Source: an uncultured Alphaproteobacteria bacterium
GTDB taxonomy: Bacteria > Pseudomonadota > Alphaproteobacteria > Micropepsales > Micropepsaceae
Length of the DNA: 64,000 nucleotides
Direction of reading: 5' to 3'
NCBI GenBank assembly: GCA_902826695.1
Contig: CADEFU010000002.1
Span: 310,001 to 374,000 of the forward strand
Shown: piece after piece, positions 27,468 through 35,952 of the stretch
How the letters are laid out: every line of letters starts with the position of its first letter
Numbering within the stretch: position 1 is the stretch's first letter
Translations under genes and position numbers: made by a program
Notes under the pieces: generated by a model
The model's input: only the letters and a program-made list of their open reading frames with translations
What the model was told of the DNA's origin: nothing
Database searches by the model: none

Positions 27468-28634
27468 ATGAGTCAGAAAGCGAACTGGAACTATCCGACG
27501 AGTGTGCGCTTCGGCGCGGGGCGGATCGCCGAGCTTGGCGATGCCTGCAAGGCGGCGGGGATCGCGCGCCCGTTGTTTGTGACCGATCCGGGTCTTGCGG
27601 GTCTCGCGATGACGAAGGCGGCCGTCGACGGCGTTAAGGCGGCAGGGCTCACCGTTGGCGTGTTCTCCGAAATCAAGTCGAACCCGGTCGAGTCCAACGT
27701 TGCGGCGGGCGTCGCCATGCTGCGCGCGGGCAAGCATGACGGCGTGATCGCGTTCGGCGGCGGATCCGCGCTCGATGTCGGCAAGGTGATCGCGTTCATG
27801 GCCGGGCAGACGCGACCGATGTGGGACTTCGAGGATGTGGGCGACTGGTGGACGCGCGCGGATCCGAAGGGCATTGCGCCGGTCATCGCCGTGCCGACGA
27901 CATCCGGCACCGGCTCCGAGGTTGGGCGCGCTGGCGTTATCACACAGGAAGCGACGCATACGAAGAAAGTGATCTTTCACCCGAAGATGATGCCGGTCGT
28001 CACGATTTGCGATCCGGCGCTGACGGTCGGCTTGCCGCCGCACATCACGGCCGCGACCGGCATGGATGCATTCGCGCATTGCCTTGAGGCCTATTGCGCG
28101 CCGGGGTTTCATCCGCTCGCCGACGGCGTGGCGGTCGAGGGTATGCGGCTCGTGAAGGAGAACCTGGTTCGCGCCGTGAAGACGGGCGGCGATCTTGAGG
28201 CGCGCGGGAATATGATGGCCGCGGCCGCGATGGGCGCGACCGCGTTCCAGAAGGGGCTGGGTGCGATCCATGCGCTGTCGCATCCGATCGGGGCGCTTTA
28301 CGACACGCATCACGGGCTGACCAATGCGGTGTTCATGCCGTATGTGCTCGCGTTCAATCGCAGCGCGATCGAATCGAAGATTGCACGGCTCGCGGCGTAT
28401 ATGGGCCTCAGTGGCACGTTCGACGCGTTCCAGGACTTTGTTCTGGCCCTGCGCCGGGATGTCGGGATTCCACACACGCTCAGCGGGCTTAAGGTTGGCG
28501 CGGAAAAGGCATCGCTCATCGCCGAGATGGCGATCGTCGATCCGACCGCGGGTGGCAATCCGGTTCCGCTTGATCTGAAGGGCGCGCGTCGTATCTTCGA
28601 CATGACGCTCTCAGGTGATTTGAAAACAGTATGA
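27468..28634 (+). CDS. iron-containing alcohol dehydrogenase
   Basis: 388 aa of the group III (iron-activated) alcohol dehydrogenases. The NAD site contains AFGGGSALDVGKVIA; the metal ligands lie in TGMDAFAHCLEAY and LSHPIGALYDTHHGLTNAV. It starts 4 bp after the aldehyde dehydrogenase stop and its own stop overlaps the amidotransferase ATG by 4 nt. In the proposed pathway it would oxidise the hydroxyl group of gamma-glutamylethanolamide. Confidence 0.9.
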   Translation: MSQKANWNYPTSVRFGAGRIAELGDACKAAGIARPLFVTDPGLAGLAMTKAAVDGVKAAGLTVGVFSEIKSNPVESNVAAGVAMLRAGKHDGVIAFGGGSALDVGKVIAFMAGQTRPMWDFEDVGDWWTRADPKGIAPVIAVPTTSGTGSEVGRAGVITQEATHTKKVIFHPKMMPVVTICDPALTVGLPPHITAATGMDAFAHCLEAYCAPGFHPLADGVAVEGMRLVKENLVRAVKTGGDLEARGNMMAAAAMGATAFQKGLGAIHALSHPIGALYDTHHGLTNAVFMPYVLAFNRSAIESKIARLAAYMGLSGTFDAFQDFVLALRRDVGIPHTLSGLKVGAEKASLIAEMAIVDPTAGGNPVPLDLKGARRIFDMTLSGDLKTV

Positions 28635-29497
28635 GTACGCCACGGCTTCTCGTCGTCGAAGGCAACACGGCCGAGGGCCGGAAATGGCACGCGGAAGCGG
28701 GCGGCAAGATCGCGAGCGAGAACTACGCGGACGTGCTTCGGAAGGTGTGTCCGGGGGCGCGGGTCGACGTTTGCTATCCGGCGGATCTGGGGGCCAATCT
28801 TCCCGATCGTGCAGGCCTTGAAGGCTATGACGGCGTGGCGATCACGGGGTCGGCGCTGCATATCTACGACCTTGGGCCGTCGATCATGCGGCAGGTGGAA
28901 CTGGCGCGCGCGGTGTTCGAGACCGAGACGCCGTTCTTCGGTTCGTGCTGGGGCTTGCAGGTGGCGACGGTTGCGGCCGGCGGCACCGTGCGTAAGAACC
29001 CGAAGGGGCGCGAGATCGGCTTTGCGCGCGGCATCATGCTGACGGAGGCGGGCGAGGAGCACGACCTTTATTGGGATAAGCCGCCCGTGTTCGACGCGAT
29101 CACTGTGCACTTGGACGAGGTCGAGGAGACGGCGCGCGGCACGACCATTCTCGCGACGAATGCCTGGAGCTCGGTGCAGGCGGTCGAGATCAAGACGCGG
29201 CGCTGTACGTTTTGGGGCGTGCAGTATCATCCGGAATACTCGTTCGGCGACATCGCCATCATCACGCGGCGCGTGAAGGCGATGGTGATCGAGCAGGGGC
29301 TGTTCAAGGGTGAGGTCGACCACGCGAGCTATGTGCGCGAGTTGGAGGCGCTTGAGAGCAACCCGAACGACACGGCGCTCGCCTGGCGGCACGGGATCAG
29401 TTCGGCCGTGACGGATTTTTCTGCGCGGACGCAGGAGCTCAAGAATTGGGTCGAGCGGCACGTGTTGCCGACGCGGAGCAAACGCGGGCGGGGGTAG
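28631..29497 (+). CDS. class I glutamine amidotransferase-like protein (putative gamma-glutamyl hydrolase)
   Basis: 288 aa. The catalytic cysteine is in FFGSCWGLQVA and the histidine-glutamate pair in GVQYHPEYSFGD, so the triad is intact. Stand-alone amidotransferases of this kind include PuuD-type gamma-glutamyl hydrolases, which release the amine product from glutamate. The ATG overlaps the alcohol dehydrogenase stop (ATGA), placing it last in the operon, where a final deglutamylation step would fit. A GMP-synthase-like amidotransferase annotation is also possible. Confidence 0.85.
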   Translation: MSTPRLLVVEGNTAEGRKWHAEAGGKIASENYADVLRKVCPGARVDVCYPADLGANLPDRAGLEGYDGVAITGSALHIYDLGPSIMRQVELARAVFETETPFFGSCWGLQVATVAAGGTVRKNPKGREIGFARGIMLTEAGEEHDLYWDKPPVFDAITVHLDEVEETARGTTILATNAWSSVQAVEIKTRRCTFWGVQYHPEYSFGDIAIITRRVKAMVIEQGLFKGEVDHASYVRELEALESNPNDTALAWRHGISSAVTDFSARTQELKNWVERHVLPTRSKRGRG

Positions 29498-29522
29498 GGA
29501 CTTTCTTTCGGGCGTTTGAGCT

Positions 29523-29664
29523 GCCCCCCCTCCCGTGCAGCCGCTTTGCGGCGCACGTACTCCCCCAAAGTTTCACTTTGGGGGAGACAGCGCTTTTTCT
29601 TGTCTCCCCCAACTGCTTTGCAGTTGGGGGAGTACGTGCGCAGCGGCTGCACGGGAGGGGGGGC
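29523..29664. repeat. large nested palindromic element between convergent genes
   Basis: Outer arms run from GCCCCCCCTCCCGTGCAGCC at 29523 to its reverse complement ending at 29664, continuing inward through GCACGTACTCCCCCAA. Two inner hairpins (CCCCCAAAGTTTCACTTTGGGGG and CCCCCAACTGCTTTGCAGTTGGGGG types) lie inside. It fills the gap between the amidotransferase and dnaE2. It may serve as a transcription terminator for both; it has no coding capacity. Confidence 0.8.
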
Positions 29665-29687
29665 TGTGCCGAGCTGTGCGAGAGGTT

Positions 29688-32600
29688 CTAATGGAAGTTC
29701 CTTCCCTTCGGCATGACGGCGTGGACTTTCGTTGCGGCCGTGGCGTCGTGGTCGAGGACCGGCTGTAGCGGGCGGACGTTGCGGGGGTGTTTGTGCAGGC
29801 TTGCGCGCTTGGCGCCGGGTGAGGTGCCGCTGTCGGGGGCGGGGCGTTTGACTTCGTCGGCGCGCGACATCGGTTCGAGCACGCTCGTGTCGGCGTGCAG
29901 GTCGCTCAACATCGGCGTCAAATCTTCGATGTGATCGGCGATCACGTGGATGACGTTGCTTTCGCTCTGAAGCTTGCCTCGGACGGCGGCGAAGCGGGCG
30001 CCTAAGACCTGCGGGCGGAACTCTTCGAACATTTTCGGCCAGACGACGACGTTGGCGACGCCGGTTTCGTCTTCGAGCGTCATGAAGATGACGCCGGAGG
30101 CCGTTCCCGGACGCTGGCGCACGAGGATGAGGCCTGCGACGGTGACGATGCGGCCGTCTTTGACCGCGGGGAGCGTCGCGTTTTCGATGACGCGGCGGGC
30201 GGTCAGCTGATCGCGCAGGAACGAGACCGGGTGCGCTTTCAGCGAGAGGTGCAGGTGGCGGTAGTCCTCTACCACGTGTTCGCCCAAGTGCATCGTGGGG
30301 AGCGCGAAGTCGGGTTCGTGGTTGCGCGCCGAAGCGGCCGCGAGTAGCGGCAGGTCATCCTTGTCGCCGGTGCGGCGCAGACCGCGCACGGCCCAGAGCG
30401 CTTCGCGGCGGTCGAGACCGATGGAGCGGAACGCGTCGGCATCGGCGAGACGTTCGAGCGCGGATGGGTCGAGGCCGGTCCTGAGCCAGAGGTCGCGGAT
30501 GGAGTCGTAGCCTTCGCCCCGATGCAGCTCGATGAGCTCAGCATCTTCTTCGCGGAAGCCCGAGATCTGCCGGAAACCGAGCCGCATCGCGTGCGTGGTG
30601 CGGATGTCCTTGGCCATTTCGGCGTGGCGGGGGTGGAGTTTGGCCGCATGCGTTTGCGGCTCCAGCGTGTTGTCCCAGTTCGAGCAATTGATATCGACCG
30701 TGCGCATTTCGACGCCGTGTTCCTGCGCGTCGCGGACGATTTGGGCGGGGGCGTAGAAGCCCATGGGTTGGGAGTTTAAGAGCGCTGCCGCGAAGACGTC
30801 GGGGTAGTGGCACTTGATCCAGCAGGAATAATAGACGAGGAGCGCGAAGCTTGCCGCGTGGCTTTCGGGGAAGCCGTAGTCGCCAAAGCCTTTGATCTGT
30901 TCGAAGCAGCGGGCGGCGAAGTCGCGCTCGTAGCCGTTTTCGACCATGCCGTTGATGAACTTGTCCTCGAACGTCTTGATCGTGCCGAGATGGCGGAAGG
31001 TCGCCATGGAGCGGCGCAGGCGGTCGGCTTCGGACGGCGTGAACTTAGCGGCGACGATGGCGATGCGCATCGCCTGCTCCTGAAAAAGCGGAACGCCCAG
31101 CGTGTTTTTCAGAACTTCTTCGAGTTCGGGTTTCGGGTAGACGGGCTGTTCGTGTCCTTGGCGGCGGCGCAGATAGGGATGCACCATGCCGCCTTGGATG
31201 GGACCTGGGCGCACGATCGCGACTTCGATGACGAGGTCGTAGAACTTGCGGGGCTTCAGCCGCGGCAGCATCGACATTTGCGCGCGGCTTTCGATCTGGA
31301 ACACGCCGATCGTGTCGGCGCGGCAGATCATGTCGTAGACCTCGGGCTCTTCCTTCGGGATCATGGCGAGTGCCGGTTCGAGGCCGTAATGATCGCGGAG
31401 CATCTCGAGCGCTTTGCGGATGCAGGAGAGCATGCCGAGCGCCAGCACGTCGACTTTCAGAATGCCGAGTGCGTCGAGGTCGTCCTTGTCCCATTCGACG
31501 ACGGTGCGGTCTTCCATGGCGGCGTTCGAGATCGGAATCACTTCGTCGAGCCGCCCGCGCGTCATCACGAAGCCGCCGACGTGCTGGGAGAGGTGGCGCG
31601 GGAAGTCGATCAGTTCCTGGGCGAGCGTGAGCGCCAGGCCCAGCCTGCGATCGGCGGGGTCGAGGCCGATGCGGCGGACTTCGTCGTCCATCGGCGCTTC
31701 AGTGGACCAGCCCCAGAGCGTGCCGGCGAGCGCGCCGATCGTGTCTTCGGAGAGGCCGAAGGCTTTGCCGACGTCGCGGATGGCGCTGCGGCCGCGGTAG
31801 CAGATGACGGTGGCGGCGAGCCCCGCGCGGTGACGGCCGTAACGGCCGTAGATGTATTGGATCACTTCCTCGCGGCGTTCGTGCTCGAAGTCGACGTCGA
31901 TGTCGGGCGGTTCGCGGCGTTCGGCGGAGACGAAGCGTTCGAACAGAAGGTCGACTTGCGTCGGGTCCACCTCGGTGACGCCGAGGCAATAGCAGACGAC
32001 GGAGTTCGCGGCCGAGCCGCGGCCTTGGCAGAGGATTCCTTGGCTACGGGCGAAGCGGACGATGTCGAAGACCGAGAGGAAGTAAGGGGCGTAGTTCAGT
32101 TCGCCGATCAGCTTCAGCTCGTGGTCGAGGGCGTGGCGGACTTTGGGCGCGAGGCCGTTCGGGAAACGGCGGCGGGCGCCTTCTTCGGCGTGGTGGGCGA
32201 GCGCTTCTTGCGTGGTGGCGAAGCCTTCCTGGGTTTCGTGCGGGTATTCGTAGCGCAGATCGTCGAGCTTGAACGACAAGCGGTCGGCGAAGCGGATCGT
32301 CTCGTCGACGGCGGCGGGGATCGCGCGGTAGATGCGGGCGATTTCGGCGGGCGGTTTCAGATGGCGTTCGGCGTTCGCTTCGAGCTTGAAGCCGGCGGCA
32401 TCGAGCGTCGTGTGCTCGCGGATGCAGGTGAGCACATCTTGCAGCGCTCGGCGTTCGGGCGCGTGATAGAGCACGTCGCCGGTCGCGATCAGCGGCACGT
32501 CGTGGCGGTGGCTGAGCGCGACGAGGCGCTTGATGTGGCGCTGGTCGTCGCCGTTGTAGCGCAGCGTTGCGGCGATCCAGAGGCGGTTTGGGAAGGCGGG

Positions 32601-33026
32601 GCTTAGACGATCGAGCGTGGGGGTGGCGCGCTCGACGTTCGGACGTTGGGGCACGAGGATGAGTTGCAGCCCCTCGGCATGCTCGATGAGATCTTCGAGG
32701 CGCAGGATGCAGTCGCCTTTCTCGGCGCGGCGATTGCCGACCGTGAGCAGACGGGTGAGGCGGCCGTAGGCGGCGCGGTCTTGCGGGTAAGCCAAGATGT
32801 CGGGCGTGCCGTCCGCGAAGACGAGGCGCGTGCCGACGTGGAGCGGGAAGTTGAGTTCCTTTGCCTGCACGTAAGCGCGCACGACGCCGGCGACGGAGTT
32901 GCGGTCGGTGACACCGATCGCGACGTGAGCGAGGTCGTGGGCCTGCCTGACGATCTCCTTCGGGTGCGAACCGCCGCGCAGGAAGGAGTAGTTCGTGGTT
33001 GTGGCGAATTCGATGTAGCGGGTCAT
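29688..33026 (-). CDS. dnaE2: error-prone DNA polymerase DnaE2
   Basis: 1112-aa C-family polymerase of the SOS mutagenesis cassette. The N-terminal PHP domain begins YIEFATTTNYSFLRGGSHP; the palm contains GRGSAANSVVCYCLGV and the catalytic aspartates in PPDIDVDFEHER; a C-terminal OB domain precedes the tail. It performs translesion synthesis with ImuB. The ATG at 33026 overlaps the imuB stop by 4 nt; the frame remains open further upstream inside imuB but without the conserved start. Transcription comes from the LexA-controlled imuA promoter. Confidence 0.96.
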   Translation of the reverse strand: MTRYIEFATTTNYSFLRGGSHPKEIVRQAHDLAHVAIGVTDRNSVAGVVRAYVQAKELNFPLHVGTRLVFADGTPDILAYPQDRAAYGRLTRLLTVGNRRAEKGDCILRLEDLIEHAEGLQLILVPQRPNVERATPTLDRLSPAFPNRLWIAATLRYNGDDQRHIKRLVALSHRHDVPLIATGDVLYHAPERRALQDVLTCIREHTTLDAAGFKLEANAERHLKPPAEIARIYRAIPAAVDETIRFADRLSFKLDDLRYEYPHETQEGFATTQEALAHHAEEGARRRFPNGLAPKVRHALDHELKLIGELNYAPYFLSVFDIVRFARSQGILCQGRGSAANSVVCYCLGVTEVDPTQVDLLFERFVSAERREPPDIDVDFEHERREEVIQYIYGRYGRHRAGLAATVICYRGRSAIRDVGKAFGLSEDTIGALAGTLWGWSTEAPMDDEVRRIGLDPADRRLGLALTLAQELIDFPRHLSQHVGGFVMTRGRLDEVIPISNAAMEDRTVVEWDKDDLDALGILKVDVLALGMLSCIRKALEMLRDHYGLEPALAMIPKEEPEVYDMICRADTIGVFQIESRAQMSMLPRLKPRKFYDLVIEVAIVRPGPIQGGMVHPYLRRRQGHEQPVYPKPELEEVLKNTLGVPLFQEQAMRIAIVAAKFTPSEADRLRRSMATFRHLGTIKTFEDKFINGMVENGYERDFAARCFEQIKGFGDYGFPESHAASFALLVYYSCWIKCHYPDVFAAALLNSQPMGFYAPAQIVRDAQEHGVEMRTVDINCSNWDNTLEPQTHAAKLHPRHAEMAKDIRTTHAMRLGFRQISGFREEDAELIELHRGEGYDSIRDLWLRTGLDPSALERLADADAFRSIGLDRREALWAVRGLRRTGDKDDLPLLAAASARNHEPDFALPTMHLGEHVVEDYRHLHLSLKAHPVSFLRDQLTARRVIENATLPAVKDGRIVTVAGLILVRQRPGTASGVIFMTLEDETGVANVVVWPKMFEEFRPQVLGARFAAVRGKLQSESNVIHVIADHIEDLTPMLSDLHADTSVLEPMSRADEVKRPAPDSGTSPGAKRASLHKHPRNVRPLQPVLDHDATAATKVHAVMPKGRNFH

Positions 33027-34570
33027 GCGAAGAGGCCATGGACGAACCATCTTGGTCTTGCGGTTTCGCGGCCGTAGAGGCCTTCGCGGTAGAGCCAGAA
33101 GCGCCGGCCGTCTTTGTCTTCGACGCGGAAATAGTCGCGGGTGAGTGCGTGGCCGGCTTCGTCGCGCCACCATTCGGTGGCGATGCGTTCGGGGCCTTCG
33201 GTCGCGGCGACTTCGTGCGTGACGCGGCGCCATTTGAAGCGCGCGGGTGGCCCATCGGGGACTTCGGCGACGGCTTCGATTTCTTCCGGGCGTTCGAGCA
33301 TGCGCATGGGGCGCTCGCAGATGCTGTCTTGCGGCTGCGGTTGCAGGATAGGGGCGGGCAGGGCGCCGCCGCGCGCGGGTGCCTCGACAACCGCATACTC
33401 GGGTATGTGGCTTTCGGCGAAGCCTAAGCGCTTTACGCGCGCCGTGCCGAAGCGGACGCCCAAGCGGTCGATCAGGTGGTCGATATCGTCATGGCCGTTC
33501 GCGCCGTTGACGATGTCTGTCTGCGGTGCGTTTGTTTTCTCCGCCGTCGTCACCGCGAGGCGCACGACGTCGAAGCCGAAGCCGGGGTCGAGTTCGTCGG
33601 CGAGCGTCGCAAAGCGTTCGCGGAACAGGCGGCAGAGCGCGCGGGCGTCGCGCAAGGGCTTTGACGTTGCGACGGAGAGGCGGCGCACCGCGCCGTCGAC
33701 GCGGTAGAGCGTGACTTGCAGCGCGCGGGCGCCTTCGCCGCGTTCTTCCATGCGGTTGGCGAGTTCTTGGGTCAGGTGTTCGACGATGTCGAGGATGAAG
33801 GCCTCGTGCGTCACCGGCTCGGCGAAGCAGCGTTCGGCGATGTAAGGGGGCACGGGCAGGCGCGGGGTGATCGGCTCGTCGGCGAGCCTCAAGATTTGGT
33901 CGAGGCGGCGCAGCAGGATCGCGCCGAAGCGGGCGGCCAAGGGCGCGCGCGGGCGGTCGACAAGGTCGGCGATCTTCTTGAGGCCTACACGAGCTAAGGC
34001 GTCGAGTTTGCCGGCGTCGAGGCGCAGGCTCGCGAGCGGCAACGGCAGAATCGTTTCGCGCAGCTCGGCGTCGCTCACGATGCGCTTGTCGGCGAAGCGG
34101 GCGAGTGCCCAGGCGGCGCCGACGGTGCCGGCGACGGCGGTGCGCGCGGTGAAGCCTTGGACGCCAAGACGGCGGACGATGTCCTTGCGCATCGCCTCTT
34201 CGCCGCCGAAGAGATGTGCGCAGCCCGTGATGTCGAGCGTCATGCCGCCGTCGTTCAGGCCCACGAGCGGGGTGAAGCGGGAGAGCCAGTCGCAGATCGC
34301 CTCGGCGAGGTTCGCGTCGGCGGTTTCGTCGGCGTGATCGACGGCGAGGCCTAAGTGCATTGCGCGGGCGTCGGCGAGCGGCATGCCCACGCGCAGCCCG
34401 AGCGCTGCGGCAGCGGCGTTCAGTGCGCTCAGGCGGAGCGCGCTTTTGATCTCGCTGACGACGACTCTTGGATCACGCGGTCTGGGCGAGAGCGCGCGTT
34501 CGATCCGGTCGGTCGGCAAATGGACGAGCCAGACTGCGAGATAGCGGCGGGGTTGCGAATTTGCGCTCAT
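33023..34570 (-). CDS. imuB: Y-family polymerase-like protein ImuB
   Basis: 515 aa. ImuB is a catalytically dead Y-family relative that links ImuA, DnaE2 and the beta clamp during translesion synthesis. The N-terminal metal-binding aspartate motif of active Y polymerases is replaced here by YLAVWLVHLP, and the later acidic pair is also absent, as is usual for ImuB. The ATG at 34570 is preferred to an in-frame start at 34609. It overlaps imuA by 98 nt. It is translationally linked to dnaE2. Confidence 0.94.
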   Translation of the reverse strand: MSANSQPRRYLAVWLVHLPTDRIERALSPRPRDPRVVVSEIKSALRLSALNAAAAALGLRVGMPLADARAMHLGLAVDHADETADANLAEAICDWLSRFTPLVGLNDGGMTLDITGCAHLFGGEEAMRKDIVRRLGVQGFTARTAVAGTVGAAWALARFADKRIVSDAELRETILPLPLASLRLDAGKLDALARVGLKKIADLVDRPRAPLAARFGAILLRRLDQILRLADEPITPRLPVPPYIAERCFAEPVTHEAFILDIVEHLTQELANRMEERGEGARALQVTLYRVDGAVRRLSVATSKPLRDARALCRLFRERFATLADELDPGFGFDVVRLAVTTAEKTNAPQTDIVNGANGHDDIDHLIDRLGVRFGTARVKRLGFAESHIPEYAVVEAPARGGALPAPILQPQPQDSICERPMRMLERPEEIEAVAEVPDGPPARFKWRRVTHEVAATEGPERIATEWWRDEAGHALTRDYFRVEDKDGRRFWLYREGLYGRETARPRWFVHGLFA

Positions 34571-35447
34571 GGGATTGCCATTCGACGCGCCATTGGCCGC
34601 ACTGGCCAAAGCGGTTTTTGACGAGATCGAGGTGGAACGTGGGACGGCCGAGGCCGCCGAAGGCGTCGGGCGTGCTGGGTGCGGACGAAACGAGCCAGCG
34701 CGTGGTCGCGGCGTTCGGCTCGATGTCGCGTCCGTGGCGCAGGATCAGGCCCAATGCGCCGCCGTCTTGCGCGGCGAGTGCGAGGCGCCTCGTCATCGTG
34801 AGATCGAGCACGCGCGTTTGCGCCGGGAACTCCGCGATCACGGCGGTGAAGCCGCGGCACTTCAAAGCCTCGCCCATTGCCCAGAGCACGTCCTCCGCGC
34901 GGGGGACGTTCAGATAGATGAGCGTGCGCGCGTCGATGCCGGCGGCGTGCAATCCCGGCAGATAGGGGCGGCCGTACTCGGCAGCGGTGAAGTCGTGCTG
35001 GATGTAGAGCGTGTGCGCGGTCTTGGCCTGCCCACGCGCGGCGAGCGCGAAGGCGAAGCCCGCGGTGGCGGTGAGATCGCCCGCCGCTTTCGGCATCAAC
35101 TCGTGCACCGCGCCCAGCATCATGCCGCCGCCCAAGGTCGCGTCGATAGCGGCGACGCCGGTTTCGAGATGGGCGCGGCGGTCGCCCGTCTTGCCGGGGT
35201 AGGCGGCCTCGATCGCGGCGATCGTTTGCTTCAGCGCGCCGAGGTTTTCGGGACGGCCGGACGGCGCCGGGCGACGATGCAAAATCTTATCCGTTAGAAG
35301 CGTTAGATCGGCGGATTTCCGCGGGGTTTGCCGTTTGAAATCCGTTAGAAATGCGTTTGGGACCCGTTTGGAAACGGGCTCCAGGGTGGGGATTTCCCAG
35401 GTTTGCTCGCGGGACACGTCGTCCTCCGCCGCCAGGGTCGTTGGCAC
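34473..35447 (-). CDS. imuA: mutagenesis cassette protein ImuA
   Basis: 324 aa, RecA/SulA-like protein of the imuA-imuB-dnaE2 cassette. It shows a RecA-like core around IDATLGGGMMLGAVHELMP and the later RVLDLTMTRRLALAAQ segment. The start is a GTG at 35447 with AGAGGG 7 nt upstream. The C-terminal tail is basic and overlaps imuB. A LexA box lies 27 bp upstream, so DNA damage should induce all three genes. Confidence 0.93.
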   Translation of the reverse strand: MPTTLAAEDDVSREQTWEIPTLEPVSKRVPNAFLTDFKRQTPRKSADLTLLTDKILHRRPAPSGRPENLGALKQTIAAIEAAYPGKTGDRRAHLETGVAAIDATLGGGMMLGAVHELMPKAAGDLTATAGFAFALAARGQAKTAHTLYIQHDFTAAEYGRPYLPGLHAAGIDARTLIYLNVPRAEDVLWAMGEALKCRGFTAVIAEFPAQTRVLDLTMTRRLALAAQDGGALGLILRHGRDIEPNAATTRWLVSSAPSTPDAFGGLGRPTFHLDLVKNRFGQCGQWRVEWQSHERKFATPPLSRSLARPFADRPDRTRALAQTA

Positions 35448-35474
35448 GGGTCAGCCCTCTCTGCTCTTGCAATT

Positions 35475-35489
35475 GTTCTTATTTTGTTC
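35475..35489 (-). promoter_or_regulatory. LexA (SOS) box of the imuA-imuB-dnaE2 operon
   Basis: GTTC-N7-GTTC (on the minus strand GAACAAAATAAGAAC) is an exact match to the direct-repeat LexA site of Alphaproteobacteria, 27 bp upstream of the imuA start. It overlaps the predicted -10 element (TAGAAC at 35491-35486), so LexA would block RNA polymerase. Confidence 0.9.
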
Positions 35490-35514
35490 TAATGTAGGTG
35501 GTCGCTTGAGTCAA
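35486..35514 (-). promoter_or_regulatory. predicted sigma-70-type promoter of imuA
   Basis: On the minus strand TTGACT (35514-35509) and TAGAAC (35491-35486) are separated by 17 bp, and the LexA box covers the -10 side. The -35 lies inside a perfect 19-bp inverted repeat (GTCGCTTGA-G-TCAAGCGAC, 35501-35519), which may be a terminator remnant or another binding site. Confidence 0.5.
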
Positions 35515-35565
35515 GCGACTACCGCCGCGGGTGGACGAATTTTGGTGACATAATAATTTGCGCTC

Positions 35566-35952
35566 CTACGACCAGTAGATCTCGTCGTAGTACGCCGCCA
35601 GGATGAACTGCTCCGGGCTTAGCCCGCTGGCTTCATTGATGCTGAGCCGGGTGTTTCCCTTGGCGTCGGTTTGAATCAGTACGAAGTTGCGCACGCCGTC
35701 TCTTTCCACATACTCCCAAAGCCAAAAACGCTGTGTTTTGACCCGCGCCGTTCTCAAGAAGCGGAAACGTTTTCGATCAGACTTCTCCAAGTCTGCCGAT
35801 TCCGTGCTGACATACTGAAAGATGTCTCGTTCTTTGCGCGGGCAAGATCCAGCACTGTTGTCGCGCAGCCGTGGGAACTCGATGATGACGTTGCTCCAAT
35901 CGGCAGCATCCTCCGGCAACCTATCGCGATCAATCAGCAAATATCCCCCCAT
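35566..35952 (-). CDS. hypothetical protein (128 aa)
   Basis: Not recognised. Soluble, charged, tryptophan-containing protein (NVIIEFPRLRDN, RFWLWEYVERDGVRNFVLI). Base composition is visibly less GC-rich than the flanking genes. Its start overlaps the stop of the upstream 173-aa gene by 23 nt, suggesting a two-gene unit; the ribosome site is weak. It could be an immunity- or phage-derived protein, but nothing in the sequence proves that. Confidence 0.6.
   Translation of the reverse strand: MGGYLLIDRDRLPEDAADWSNVIIEFPRLRDNSAGSCPRKERDIFQYVSTESADLEKSDRKRFRFLRTARVKTQRFWLWEYVERDGVRNFVLIQTDAKGNTRLSINEASGLSPEQFILAAYYDEIYWS

Noticed and set aside
22940..27469. A very long open frame on the minus strand opposite the amine cluster (about 1500 codons).
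   Set aside because: It lies antisense to five genes with catalytic motifs and good ribosome sites, is Arg/His/Pro-rich with no recognisable domain, and is the usual antisense effect of GC-rich third codon positions.
30807..32606. Long plus-strand open frame within dnaE2 (about 600 codons).
   Set aside because: It is antisense to the DnaE2 catalytic core, and its composition (Val/Ala/Asp/Glu-rich) mirrors the codon bias of the real gene.
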